A stretch of 64,000 bases of DNA from assembly GCA_964352475.1 (NCBI GenBank), contig CAYGSL010000012.1, positions 34,105 to 98,104 on the forward strand. Reading direction: 5' to 3'. The position numbers and the translations under genes are program-made. The notes beneath the pieces were generated by a model, which was not told the DNA's origin, made no database searches, and saw only the letters and a program-made list of their open reading frames with translations. Shown piece by piece: positions 19,444 to 28,087 of this stretch. The DNA comes from JAUIET01 sp964352475. Lineage in GTDB: Bacteria > Pseudomonadota > Gammaproteobacteria > Pseudomonadales > JAUIET01. Every line of letters starts with the position of its first letter. Position 1 is the stretch's first letter.

Positions 19444-19457
19444 CAGCACTTACTGAC
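19444..19457 (-). promoter_or_regulatory. Possible FleQ-type element in the flhA leader
   Basis: The complement reads GTCAGTAAGTGCTG. It resembles the left half of the Pseudomonas FleQ box (recalled as GTCANTAAATTGAC) and the GTCAATAAGTCGTC found at the same relative place before fliE. It lies about 55-70 nt downstream of the start site predicted from the sigma-54-like site at 19526-19541. The match is partial. Confidence 0.25.
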
Positions 19458-19525
19458 AGATTTCTTGCCGTAAAAGCAACGCGCGCTCGCTTTTCTGGCA
19501 CCTTGTCCTGCACTACCCATGTATC

Positions 19526-19541
19526 TGCAATATTCGTGCAA
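19526..19541 (-). promoter_or_regulatory. Sigma-54-like promoter for flhA operon
   Basis: The complement reads TTGCACGAATATTGCA, against the sigma-54 consensus TGGCACG-N4-TTGCA. The -12 element and the 10-nt spacing fit exactly; the -24 GG is TG, which weakens the call. It is 175 nt upstream of flhA in the 249-nt flhB-flhA gap. In Pseudomonas flhA is RpoN/FleQ dependent, which fits. Confidence 0.5.
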
Positions 19542-19600
19542 ATTCACATGAAAAATGGCAAGTTATTGCAATCACCGACGAGCGGTAAACAGAGTTCGAT

Positions 19601-20725
19601 CTAGTCGTACTGGAATTCTTCAGGGATTTCGATATCACCCAATGTTGGCGTATTGCCGGTTCGCGGCTGCTTTAACTGGAATACATAAGCAAGAACCTGT
19701 GCGACTGCGAGGTATAAGGCGTCCGGGATCTCTTCGCCTATCTCAGTTGTGTAATACAAGGCCCTGGACAAAGCGGGTACTTCGACCAGCTCTACATCAT
19801 TCGCTTGAGCAACTTCACGTATTCTGAATGCAACCAGGTCAACGCCCTTGGCGACAATAACCGGCGCACTACTGGTGTCGGAGGCGTATTTCAATGCGAC
19901 AGAAAAGTGTGTTGGGTTAGTGATAACAACATCTGCTTCCGGAATATCGCTCATCATGCGCGCTTTCGCAAACTCCCGCTGTAATTGCCTTACTTTACTC
20001 TTAACTTCTGGTCGACCTTCGGTCTCCTTCATTTCGTCTTTGACTTGCTGCAAAGTCATCCGCAGTTTCTTAACATGCTGCTGAATCTGGAAAGGCACAT
20101 CAACGGCGGCTATAGCCAGCAATGTCAGTGTTGTAGCAAATGTCGCCATGCCAATATCACGGCTGGCGCTGACAATAGCGTCATTCAATCCGAGGCTGTC
20201 GAGCAACAGCAAATCGGCCTGAAAAAAATTCAGGCAAAGCCATGCCACACTGCCAACCAGAACCACCTTCGCAATTGCCTTCAACAACTCCATCACGGAA
20301 TTCATTGAAAACATGCGCTTCAGACCTTTCAGGGGACTAATTCTTTCAAGTTTTGGCGCCAAAGCCTTGGCACTGAAACCCCATCCGCCAAGCAACATGG
20401 GCCCAACTACACCAAGGAAGAACAAAAGCAATAGCGGAGGCAAGCTGCTCAACAGAACGTCCATGGCGTTTCGATCGAGCATATGCAGCATGCTACTGGG
20501 GTCAAACAGTTGTTCACGACTGAGAGCAAAACTGGATCGCATGGATCTCGCAATGCTGTTGGCAAGGTTCTCATACCACAGCCAGATCACCACAACCCCG
20601 CCGATGAGAAGAACGGCAGTACTCAATTCTCTGGAACGGGCTATCTGCCCCTCTTTGCGAGCCTCTTCGAGGCGTTTGGGGGTGGGTTCTTCTGTTTTTT
20701 CCTGGCTTAGATCTTCTTCAGCCAA
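19601..20725 (-). CDS. flhB: Flagellar export switch protein FlhB
   Basis: FlhB switches export specificity from rod/hook to filament substrates. The 374-residue product has the N-terminal SQEKTEEPTPKRLEEARKEG signature and four membrane helices (about 35-50, 90-112, 145-168, 190-212). A cytoplasmic domain contains the self-cleaving NPTH loop (Asn270-Pro271). The start is a TTG at 20725 giving MAEEDLSQEK, which aligns with the family N-terminus. It is separated from fliR by an unknown gene. Confidence 0.95.
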   Translation of the reverse strand: MAEEDLSQEKTEEPTPKRLEEARKEGQIARSRELSTAVLLIGGVVVIWLWYENLANSIARSMRSSFALSREQLFDPSSMLHMLDRNAMDVLLSSLPPLLLLFFLGVVGPMLLGGWGFSAKALAPKLERISPLKGLKRMFSMNSVMELLKAIAKVVLVGSVAWLCLNFFQADLLLLDSLGLNDAIVSASRDIGMATFATTLTLLAIAAVDVPFQIQQHVKKLRMTLQQVKDEMKETEGRPEVKSKVRQLQREFAKARMMSDIPEADVVITNPTHFSVALKYASDTSSAPVIVAKGVDLVAFRIREVAQANDVELVEVPALSRALYYTTEIGEEIPDALYLAVAQVLAYVFQLKQPRTGNTPTLGDIEIPEEFQYD

Positions 20726-20762
20726 AGTGATTCCCCGTCAGACAATTGACGATAAACGTTGC

Positions 20763-21293
20763 TTACGTTTTGGAATGCAAGTTTGACTCCAGTTTTGGCT
20801 CAACGACGATCTTTTTCGTTTGTTCGTCAGGCACAACGTTGCTGTAACGGGCCAGTGCCTGGCGCAAGGTGTCTCGAGTGCGTTTATCACCTTGAGCAAC
20901 GATGAAAAGCTGGCCAGGCTTCAGCTGACGTAAACCGGCTCGCAAGCCGGTGGGCGCTGCCGCCCTGCTGAATGCACCACCTGCCCAACCACCGAGCAAA
21001 GCGACCAGCAGTATAAGTGAGCTGTATACCAATTGCCCCGCTGGGTTGAGTAAAGGAAGAAACAATACGCTGGCGATCACTGCGCCAATAGCCGCTGACA
21101 CCGCATAAATTGCACCACGCATCGTTCTGTTGCGTCGTTCATTGTTGACGGTTGAGGAATACCGCCTGATGTCGCCAGCGCCACCCAGGGCGAACACTTC
21201 CAGTGTGTAGTTACTCGCCTCTGAATTGAACGCCGCGCGCAGAATATCTGTTTTCAGACTCTCGTCGTCACAGTAATAATAATCGTGTCTCAT
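20763..21293 (-). CDS. Unknown two-TM membrane protein inside the flagellar cluster
   Basis: I do not recognise a named gene. The 176-residue product has a soluble N-terminal part (about 1-58), two membrane helices close together (about 60-80 and 88-108, with GGWAGGAFSRA), and a C-terminal soluble part with LKPGQLFIVAQGDKRTRD. That layout (short alpha/beta segment, glycine-rich hairpin, then an 'L-x-P-G-x-x-x-x-V' strand) recalls DUF1269-type membrane proteins, but this is only a resemblance. The ATG start is clear. It lies between fliR (45 nt) and flhB (37 nt), where these are normally adjacent. Confidence 0.8.
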   Translation of the reverse strand: MRHDYYYCDDESLKTDILRAAFNSEASNYTLEVFALGGAGDIRRYSSTVNNERRNRTMRGAIYAVSAAIGAVIASVLFLPLLNPAGQLVYSSLILLVALLGGWAGGAFSRAAAPTGLRAGLRQLKPGQLFIVAQGDKRTRDTLRQALARYSNVVPDEQTKKIVVEPKLESNLHSKT

Positions 21294-21338
21294 TGTGTCT
21301 GACTGCGCTGATACATTCTTTTCACCATAGCGGACTGC

Positions 21339-22112
21339 CTAGGAGCCAAATGTTGTCATATCACGCAAGGTCATGTCGAGTAACTGTTGAAATAGTGCCG
21401 CGAAACCGGATAAGCCAAACCATAGAAATACGCTACCTAGCACCACCGCAGTAGGAAACCCCAGAGAGAAAACATTCAGCTGGGGAGCGGCCTTGGTCAT
21501 TACACCGAAGGCCAGATTTACAATTAGCAAAGCACTTACGAACGGCAAGGATATCAGCAGGGCGTGCGCAAACATCCAGGTGCCCTGCTCTACAACCTGC
21601 AAGCCGGTGCTTGCCATCAGAAACTCACCTCCTGCGGGTATTCGTCGGAAGCTGTCTATCATGGTTTCTATCATAACCAGGTGGCCATTCATCGATAGAA
21701 AAAGCAGCGTTGTTAGAACAACAAACAATTGTGAGAGTACTGCAACAGAGACGCCATTCGAAGGGTCGATCATGGAGGCGAAACCCAGCCCCATCTGCAT
21801 CGCAATTATTTGCCCGGCAATCACAAACAGATGAAAGAACACCTGTAGCATAAACCCCATCAATATACCGATCAGTACTTCCTGAATAACCGCAACAATG
21901 GTGGCGCCATTAAATCCTGGCTCAAAACCCAGCGGCGGTAACAGCGGTGCCACAATCGCGGTAATCATTAAAGCAAGCAATAATCGAATCCTGCCCTGAA
22001 CCATTCTAGTCCCAATAACTGGAACGACGGACAGGAAGGCGGCGATACGAAACAAGGGCAACAAATAACTGGCCACCAAGGTATCGAGCTCTGCAATATT
22101 GAATTCCAACAT
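21339..22112 (-). CDS. fliR: Flagellar export protein FliR
   Basis: A 257-residue, multi-helix membrane subunit of the FliPQR export gate. Typical segments include LPLFRIAAFLSVVPVIGTR near the N-terminus, QMGLGFASMIDPSNGVSVAV around residue 110, and a conserved C-terminal pair of helices. The ATG start is at 22112, 19 nt after fliQ. Confidence 0.95.
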   Translation of the reverse strand: MLEFNIAELDTLVASYLLPLFRIAAFLSVVPVIGTRMVQGRIRLLLALMITAIVAPLLPPLGFEPGFNGATIVAVIQEVLIGILMGFMLQVFFHLFVIAGQIIAMQMGLGFASMIDPSNGVSVAVLSQLFVVLTTLLFLSMNGHLVMIETMIDSFRRIPAGGEFLMASTGLQVVEQGTWMFAHALLISLPFVSALLIVNLAFGVMTKAAPQLNVFSLGFPTAVVLGSVFLWFGLSGFAALFQQLLDMTLRDMTTFGS

Positions 22113-22131
22113 CGGTGTTTTCTGGGGTTGA

Positions 22132-22401
22132 TTAACCGATCATTAGCGGAATACTGGCCACCAGCCGTTCTGTAAACTCGGTAAGTTTCATCAGCAAGAA
22201 AGGACCGGCGAACATCATGGCAACAAAAGTGGTTAGCAAGCGTGGGAGAAAACTCAAGGTTTGCTCATTGATTTGCGTGGCTGCCTGAAACACACTAACC
22301 ACCAAACCAACAATCAGGCTTGGCACAATCAATATACTAACCAAGACAATTATCAGATAGATTGCTTCGCGCAGCAGGTCCACAACAACTTCCGGGCCCA
22401 T
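22132..22401 (-). CDS. fliQ: Flagellar export protein FliQ
   Basis: An 89-residue, two-helix subunit of the FliPQR gate. The helices are at about 14-38 and 52-74; the loop QAATQINEQTLSFLPRL between them is the most conserved part of the family. It sits between fliP and fliR in the standard order. Confidence 0.95.
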   Translation of the reverse strand: MGPEVVVDLLREAIYLIIVLVSILIVPSLIVGLVVSVFQAATQINEQTLSFLPRLLTTFVAMMFAGPFLLMKLTEFTERLVASIPLMIG

Positions 22402-22455
22402 GTTACTTACTCCTCGATGGACGTGTCTGATAGCTCGTCAGCAAATTTAAAATGG

Positions 22456-23256
22456 TCATACGGCGAAGCTTGACGCTAGTGTACCGATTATCAAGGCCCA
22501 ACCGTCGACCAACACAAACAGCATTATCTTGAATGGCAGCGAGATGATAATGGGTGATAGCATCATCATACCCATGGCCATCAGCACACTGGCAACTACC
22601 AGGTCGATAACGAGAAAAGGAATAAACAACATAAAACCGATTTGGAACGCAGTTTTTAACTCGCTGGTAACGAACGCCGGCGCTAGAATCGTAAATGGAA
22701 CTTCGTCAACGGAATTGACCGGGGCGTGATCAGCAATCCTCATAAACAGATTGAGATCTGACTCCCGAGTTTGCGCCACCATGAAATCCCGAAACGGAAC
22801 CAGCGCCGTTTTTAATGCGTCGCTTGACCCCATCTGCTCAGCCAAATACGGCTGCACCGCGTTTTCATTCACCTGTGTAATGACTGGCGCCATAATAAAC
22901 AGAGTAAGGAACAAAGCCATTCCGAGTAGTATTTGATTGGAAGGCGTTTGCTGCAGCCCCAATGCCTGACGCAAGATAGCGAAAGTAATGATGATTCGGG
23001 TAAACGAGGTCATCATCATCAGGATCGAGGGCAGCAGACTCAACAGCGTCATAAACGCCAGAATCTGAATCGTCACGCTGTAGTCTTCGCTGCCATCTTT
23101 GTTGGTTACAACCTTCATTGCCGGTATCGCAGCAATACCTGCTGCTGACGCAAATGGCTGAGGGTCGGCGCTGGCAGCATCGCCAATCTGCGCCGAGCTA
23201 TTTAGGCTGGTCAATGACAAAGCCAGTATCAAAAATGCTCTGAATAAAGTGGACAT
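22456..23256 (-). CDS. fliP: Flagellar export protein FliP
   Basis: FliP forms the pentameric core of the export gate. The start was set at the ATG at 23256, giving 266 residues and an N-terminal signal peptide (MSTLFRAFLILALSLTSLNS), with a 4-nt gap after fliO; a longer in-frame start at 23319 would lie inside fliO. FliP hallmarks are FMTLLSLLPSILMMMTSFTR, LRQALGLQQTPSNQIL and the C-terminal LPFKIMLFVLVDGWALI. Signal-bearing FliP is normal. Confidence 0.95.
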   Translation of the reverse strand: MSTLFRAFLILALSLTSLNSSAQIGDAASADPQPFASAAGIAAIPAMKVVTNKDGSEDYSVTIQILAFMTLLSLLPSILMMMTSFTRIIITFAILRQALGLQQTPSNQILLGMALFLTLFIMAPVITQVNENAVQPYLAEQMGSSDALKTALVPFRDFMVAQTRESDLNLFMRIADHAPVNSVDEVPFTILAPAFVTSELKTAFQIGFMLFIPFLVIDLVVASVLMAMGMMMLSPIIISLPFKIMLFVLVDGWALIIGTLASSFAV

Positions 23257-23260
23257 CACG

Positions 23261-23602
23261 CTAGCGAGCACCTGGCAGCAAGTTGGCAAGCTGAGTTGAG
23301 AAGTCGTTCTTTGCAGCACTTAAGGTATCAACATCAATCACAGGCTCGCTGAATGTTTGCAACTTCGAAACTCGACCGGGTGCTACCCCTATCAGCACTT
23401 GCTGCTCACCCACCTGTACCAGAACAATTCGTTCTCGCGCCCCGACTGACATCGAAGCGATAGTCGTCAGATGATTTCCGGCGGCATGGTTAAGATTGGA
23501 CAAGCGTTTAATCAGCCAGATACAGGCGAAAATCAGGGCCACAACCACTATCAGGCTGATGACAAGATTACCGAGCTGCGAGGCTTGCGGAAATTCATTC
23601 AT
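23261..23602 (-). CDS. fliO: Flagellar biosynthesis protein FliO
   Basis: A 113-residue protein with one membrane helix (about 10-33) and a cytoplasmic beta domain, MSVGARERIVLVQVGEQQVL, typical of FliO, which helps FliP assemble. The start overlaps fliN by 4 nt. The family diverges quickly, and the identification rests on the domain plus position. Confidence 0.9.
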   Translation of the reverse strand: MNEFPQASQLGNLVISLIVVVALIFACIWLIKRLSNLNHAAGNHLTTIASMSVGARERIVLVQVGEQQVLIGVAPGRVSKLQTFSEPVIDVDTLSAAKNDFSTQLANLLPGAR

Positions 23603-23967
23603 AGTTTTTGAATTCTTTCCGATGGGCTAATGACGTCAGTCATTCGTATACCAAATTTTTCGTTAACGACTACCACTTCTCCGTGAGCAATTAGCGTTCC
23701 ATTGACCAACACATCTAATGGTTCCCCGGCAATTCGGTCCAGCTCTATCACTGAGCCTTGATTCAATTGCAAGAGTTTGCGAATCGGCATGCGGGTTGCA
23801 CCAACCTCCATCGAAACAGTCACCGGAATATCAAGAATGACATCTAACTGTGGTGCATCATCATTACTGGCCTTGGCCAGAGCAGTGCTCTCCTGAGGCT
23901 GACTCACTTCGAGTTCCTTGTTGTCATTATCATTGTCTTCGGGTTGAACTGGCGCTGCGTCATCCAT
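23599..23967 (-). CDS. fliN: Flagellar switch protein FliN
   Basis: A C-ring protein of 122 residues. The N-terminal third is acidic and variable; residues about 45-122 form the SpoA/CheC-type domain with LDVILDIPVTVSMEVGATRM, GSVIELDRIAGEPLDVLVNG and VVNEKFGIRMTDVISPSERI. It follows fliM by 47 nt. Confidence 0.95.
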   Translation of the reverse strand: MDDAAPVQPEDNDNDNKELEVSQPQESTALAKASNDDAPQLDVILDIPVTVSMEVGATRMPIRKLLQLNQGSVIELDRIAGEPLDVLVNGTLIAHGEVVVVNEKFGIRMTDVISPSERIQKL

Positions 23968-24014
23968 AACTACATCCTTTTTCTGCGACTAAGCCGCCTG
24001 ATACTTTTGTACGT

Positions 24015-25001
24015 TTAATCATCCGCTGACACCTTCTGATGAATTTCCAATGCCATGCGGTCTCCTGAAACCCCAAGCTTCGCGCTGTAAATAAGTCGAT
24101 CATTGGCCAGCACACTCACATGCTCAGGCAAATCCACAGGAATTACGTCACCCTCTTCCAGATCGAGAATGTCGCGAAGAGATACTTGTCGTTCCACCAC
24201 TTTGCAATTCAAGTCGATGGATGCATACATCAATTCGCGACGCAGGTCGTCGCCCCACTGATCGTCACTGGAGTCAACGTCAGTCTTAAGCCCCGCACCC
24301 AATGTATCTTTAATAGGTTCGACCATGCTTATGGGCAATACGATATGAAACTGCCCCGCTTCACCATCCAGATCCACTTCAAATCGGCTGACAATTACGG
24401 ACTCCGATGGGGCCATCATATTGGTCAGCAATGGATTGCTTTCATGGCTCTTCAATTGCAAGGCAAAATCAACCACAGATTGCCAGGCTTGCTTAATGTC
24501 GGCGAAGCTACCATTGATCACCCGATTAACGATTCGTTGTTCCGTCATGGTAAATTCACGAGTTTCTACTTTTACGTTCTGCCCATTCCCACCAAAGAAC
24601 AAATCGACAAGCTTGAAGACCAGAGTGGCGTCAAGAGTGATCAGCCCTCGGCCATACAAGGGTGCAAACTCTACCCAGTTGAGACTCGCAGGCACATAAA
24701 GGTCGCCCGCGTACTCTGAGTACTTTTGTACTTCAATGCTGTTGGCTGTTACGCCGCAGTTTCGCTGCAGCATGTCTGCCAGTGTCGCTCGAAAGAAACG
24801 GGCAAATCGCTCATTCAGCATTTCCAGCGTGGGCATGCGACCGCGCACGATCTGGTCTTGTTTTTTGAAGTCGAAAGGTACGGCCACACCATCGTTAACG
24901 CTGCGTTCTATCTCTACATCACCATCGTCTACGCCCGTCAGTAGAGTGTCGATTTCTTCCTTGCTGAGAAGTTCCTTAGCGCCTTCTGCACCTTCACTCA
25001 T
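24015..25001 (-). CDS. fliM: Flagellar switch protein FliM
   Basis: FliM forms the middle of the C-ring and is where CheY-phosphate binds to reverse rotation. The 328-residue product keeps the N-terminal CheY-binding segment LLSKEEIDTLLTGV (about residues 12-25), the middle domain with TLEMLNERFARFFRATLADM, and a C-terminal SpoA domain. The kept CheY-binding segment implies a chemotaxis pathway encoded elsewhere. The start ATG overlaps the fliL stop by 4 nt. Confidence 0.96.
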   Translation of the reverse strand: MSEGAEGAKELLSKEEIDTLLTGVDDGDVEIERSVNDGVAVPFDFKKQDQIVRGRMPTLEMLNERFARFFRATLADMLQRNCGVTANSIEVQKYSEYAGDLYVPASLNWVEFAPLYGRGLITLDATLVFKLVDLFFGGNGQNVKVETREFTMTEQRIVNRVINGSFADIKQAWQSVVDFALQLKSHESNPLLTNMMAPSESVIVSRFEVDLDGEAGQFHIVLPISMVEPIKDTLGAGLKTDVDSSDDQWGDDLRRELMYASIDLNCKVVERQVSLRDILDLEEGDVIPVDLPEHVSVLANDRLIYSAKLGVSGDRMALEIHQKVSADD

Positions 25002-25483
25002 TGCAATACAAAATCCATGAACAGAATTTGTTCTACGCCGTCGTTACCAATTTCTTTTTTCATGACAGTTTGCACCTCGGACAGCGCCGCTTGCTGCAAT
25101 GCGAGCTTACCTTCATGAGTCTTTAGCGCTTCGTAGTCAGTGTTGCCAAACAGCATCACAAGCTGGTTTCGAACGGTTGGCATGTGCTGATCCAGTGCCA
25201 GAACCACCTCGTCATCCCGGGTCATTGCGACCACTTCGATTCGCATATATCGCGAGCGATCATCAATGATGTAATTACTGATGAATTCAGGTTTCAGGTA
25301 AACGTACTGAGCTGGCAGCTGACTGACATCTACCTTTTTGACCTCTTCCTCTTCGCCACCGCCGAGTAGTCCACTGAACCAGGCGCCGGCACCGCCACCT
25401 GCGAGAACCACCACCAAACCGATGATGAGCGGAAGTTTGCTTTTCTTCTTCTCTTCCCCGTCAACTGCTTCTTTTTCTGCCAT
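24998..25483 (-). CDS. fliL: Flagellar basal body protein FliL
   Basis: FliL surrounds stators and improves torque. The 161-residue product has a lysine-rich N-terminus, one membrane helix (about 17-38, LPLIIGLVVVLAGGGAGAWF), an acidic stretch, and a periplasmic domain ending in ILFMDFVLQ. The ATG start has AAGGA eight nt upstream. It heads the fliL-fliR unit, with a sigma-54-like site 88 nt upstream. Confidence 0.94.
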   Translation of the reverse strand: MAEKEAVDGEEKKKSKLPLIIGLVVVLAGGGAGAWFSGLLGGGEEEEVKKVDVSQLPAQYVYLKPEFISNYIIDDRSRYMRIEVVAMTRDDEVVLALDQHMPTVRNQLVMLFGNTDYEALKTHEGKLALQQAALSEVQTVMKKEIGNDGVEQILFMDFVLQ

Positions 25484-25570
25484 TTCGTCTATTCCTTAGC
25501 CATGATTGGCAATTCCCAGAAAACACGGCGCGTCAGATTTCTGGATAAATCCGGTGCCGTCAAATAGAAA

Positions 25571-25586
25571 AGCAATTGCTATGCCA
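25571..25586 (-). promoter_or_regulatory. Sigma-54 promoter for fliL operon
   Basis: The complement reads TGGCATAGCAATTGCT. Both the -24 (TGGCA) and -12 (TTGCT) elements match the sigma-54 consensus, and the GG-N10-GC spacing is exact. It lies in the 221-nt gap between fliL and fliK. This is the best of the three candidates in the window. Confidence 0.65.
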
Positions 25587-25674
25587 GCTCTGTGTATTTC
25601 AAGGTAAGACCTTGTTTTATATGAGCTTAAGCTTAGGGATAGGGGTAAAGGGAGGCATTTCCTGCTACAGGGCA

Positions 25675-25688
25675 GTCAAATAATTGGC
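25675..25688 (-). promoter_or_regulatory. Possible FleQ-type box upstream of fliL
   Basis: The complement reads GCCAATTATTTGAC, a near-palindrome close to the FleQ box recalled as GTCANTAAATTGAC (10 of 13 defined positions). It is about 90 nt upstream of the sigma-54 site at 25571-25586, a usual enhancer distance for an RpoN activator. Confidence 0.35.
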
Positions 25689-25704
25689 GCGATCGATAAC
25701 AGGG

Positions 25705-27645
25705 TCATGCATAGGCATCAATGCCGCCATCACGGGGATCGCTGTCGCGGCGAGAATTGTCATCCTCTGATTCATCGCTCGCATTATTCCCTTCAATGCC
25801 AGAGCGGGCAACGGCGTCAGTGTTACCGTCTTCTTGCTCAAACTGCTTATTTGATTGCTGTTCAACATTTGCATCCGCGAGCTCAATACCGAGGTTTTCC
25901 AAATGCTCCCGCAGCCTGGGTAAAGATTGTTCTATGAGTTCGCGTGCATTTGCGTTTTGGGTCACAAAGGAAACCGTTGTTTGTCTATCTTCCTGTGAGA
26001 CCTGAATTTGTACCGAGCCCAATTCGGGTGGGTCTATCTGAATATTAGCTCGCCGTGCATTGGAACCTAGCATCCACTGTATTCTCTGTCCCAACTGGGC
26101 CGCAGCATCGGCTTTGCTGGCTGCGGCATCCAGCATCTGGCCACCAAACACTGATGCACTGGTAGCAGCCTGTGAGTTAATAGACTGCGGTCCACTCACC
26201 GAGGGCAACGCTATGGTTCTGCCATTGTCTCCATCCAGTGGCCTAGCTTCGCCAATCGCGCTGTGATCTGCGCGTATTGCATTGTCTTGTGTTCGACCAA
26301 GGCCACGCTCCAGGGCAGTCTTGATGGTGTTGCGAAAGGACTCAGCATTCAATGTCTGTCGATTAAGCATCAGCATTGGCTCTGATACGACCTGATCAGA
26401 CATGCTGAGTTTAACTGCCGACTGCTGTGCTGAGACTGTATTTTGGTTTGTCGGCAGTGCTTTAGTGTTATTGAACTCCGCGAATTTATCTCTTAACACA
26501 TCAACCGAATCTGCCGCCGTATTTACTAGACGCCCCGCTGCCAGCTCCTGCAAATTAAGCGTATTGGATGCGGTTAATGGGATGGTTACTGAGGGTCTGC
26601 CGGTTCCACTACGCTCCGAAAACCCTTGAGGACGTGCTTGCTGTTCAGCTAGCGATGCGGCAAGTAAGCCGCTTTCCAACCTGGGCCTGCCTGCTGCCAA
26701 CTCAGTGCCACTACTTGGCAAAGATGTGTCAAGCTTTATGCCTTGCTGCCCATGGTCTGTGGATTTCAAGGCAGATTCGGGCTGATTTATCGATGCTCGC
26801 TGGACAAGGTTATTCGTTATTGCTGAAGAAGCTGGGAAAGAAAACGGACCGAAATTGCGCACACCCACTGCATTCGCAGCGGCTGCTTGAGTACCCGTTG
26901 TTGTTGCTCCGGACGCCAGCTTATTCTGCGCAAGTAAAGTAGCCGCTTTTGCCAAAGCTTTGCCGTCATTTGGCAAATCCTTTAGAAGGTTGGCAGCTAC
27001 TGCGGTAATTGCTGAACTGGCTTGTTGTCTATTCTGCTCAGATGAGGTCACTGGGCCTATCGAATTACTTTCAAACAGCGCACCATTGCGTGCTGCGAGT
27101 TTAAGCGCAGCCTGTACTTCAGGAGTGACCGCAAGAGTTGCGACTGGTCCAGCAGAGTATTGCACCGGAACTGATCGCTGCAGTGCAGTCGTGGAAGCTG
27201 TGGGCGAAGTTGTTTCGGGACTGATGTTTTGTGCCGATGTTTGATTGTTGAAATATTGCGCAGCAATCTGTAAACCTCGTTCAATCGCTTTATCAGCAAC
27301 CGGCAAAGTATTCAAAGCGGCAGCCAAATCTTGCGTAGCTGAACCAATTTGTCCATTTAACGATGCCGACAAGCTTGCCAGTGTGGTTTGCTCAGCCGGC
27401 AATCCAGTGCCGGAAACCGGCAACTCTTCACCGCTACTCAGGATCGCATTATCTGCAACTCCGGTCAGCGTTTGATCGGCGGTTACAGCCCGCGCATCGG
27501 GATCAATGTTTGACGCCACTATTTGTTGCGCCAGAGTTGTCTGGAAATAACCAGCTAAATCAGTTAGATGGCCAGCATCTGATGATTCGCTGTTAAGCAC
27601 AGTTGCGCTGGTATGTTGCAGCGAAAGCAGTGTAGAAATTGTCAT
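25705..27645 (-). CDS. fliK: Flagellar hook-length control protein FliK
   Basis: FliK measures the hook and triggers the FlhB switch. The 646-residue product has a long low-complexity, Ala/Ser/Thr-rich N-terminal part and a C-terminal Flg_hook domain at about 540-620 (LGQRIQWMLGSNARRANIQI, DPPELGSVQIQV, LPRLREHLENLGIEL). The ATG at 27645 was chosen because AGGAAC lies seven nt upstream; the frame stays open to 27717, but without a comparable ribosome binding site. The tail is very acidic. Confidence 0.92.
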   Translation of the reverse strand: MTISTLLSLQHTSATVLNSESSDAGHLTDLAGYFQTTLAQQIVASNIDPDARAVTADQTLTGVADNAILSSGEELPVSGTGLPAEQTTLASLSASLNGQIGSATQDLAAALNTLPVADKAIERGLQIAAQYFNNQTSAQNISPETTSPTASTTALQRSVPVQYSAGPVATLAVTPEVQAALKLAARNGALFESNSIGPVTSSEQNRQQASSAITAVAANLLKDLPNDGKALAKAATLLAQNKLASGATTTGTQAAAANAVGVRNFGPFSFPASSAITNNLVQRASINQPESALKSTDHGQQGIKLDTSLPSSGTELAAGRPRLESGLLAASLAEQQARPQGFSERSGTGRPSVTIPLTASNTLNLQELAAGRLVNTAADSVDVLRDKFAEFNNTKALPTNQNTVSAQQSAVKLSMSDQVVSEPMLMLNRQTLNAESFRNTIKTALERGLGRTQDNAIRADHSAIGEARPLDGDNGRTIALPSVSGPQSINSQAATSASVFGGQMLDAAASKADAAAQLGQRIQWMLGSNARRANIQIDPPELGSVQIQVSQEDRQTTVSFVTQNANARELIEQSLPRLREHLENLGIELADANVEQQSNKQFEQEDGNTDAVARSGIEGNNASDESEDDNSRRDSDPRDGGIDAYA

Positions 27646-27754
27646 ATCGTTCCTATCGGTCAAAAAGCGAGCGCGAATGCCCATGCACCGATAGTTGTAA
27701 TGCAATTGCCCTGCCAACGTTGAATACTTTGGGTGGATTCTATCCGCGGATAAT

Positions 27755-28075
27755 TTACGCGCCGAGCTCGGACTTGGTGGCCGCCCAAGTGGCTAGCAGT
27801 TCCTGCATTTGTACTCTGCCATCTGCATCGTTGGCAAGCAGCTGCAGGCGCTGACAATGCTCAGCCATCACAGTAGCCCCCAGATTCAAGCAGCTACCTT
27901 TCAGACTGTGCGCAATATCGCGGCTGTCCTGGAAGGAATGTTGCGCCAACAAGATCTGCAATTGGGCAAGCTTCTTCTCTGTATCGGCAACAAAAGACTC
28001 TATAAATGCCGGATACTCGTCTTCCAGCACATACTTCAATTCATTCAGTTGTTCTGTGTCAAGCAAGCGTCGCAT
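27755..28075 (-). CDS. Histidine phosphotransfer (Hpt) domain protein
   Basis: A 106-residue free-standing Hpt domain: a four-helix phosphorelay module with the phosphorylatable His56 in the motif HSLKGSCLNLGA. Such proteins pass phosphate between hybrid kinases and response regulators. No receiver-domain partner is encoded in the window. It is 12 nt downstream of the ATPase gene at 28088-28678, so the two are probably co-transcribed. Related flagellar loci in marine gammaproteobacteria carry an Hpt gene at this place along with a receiver-phosphatase. Confidence 0.85.
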   Translation of the reverse strand: MRRLLDTEQLNELKYVLEDEYPAFIESFVADTEKKLAQLQILLAQHSFQDSRDIAHSLKGSCLNLGATVMAEHCQRLQLLANDADGRVQMQELLATWAATKSELGA

Positions 28076-28087
28076 GGCTTGCGGATG

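Noticed and set aside
24120..24719. 199-codon plus-strand frame
   Set aside because: Entirely antisense to fliM, whose protein is well conserved; no start signal.
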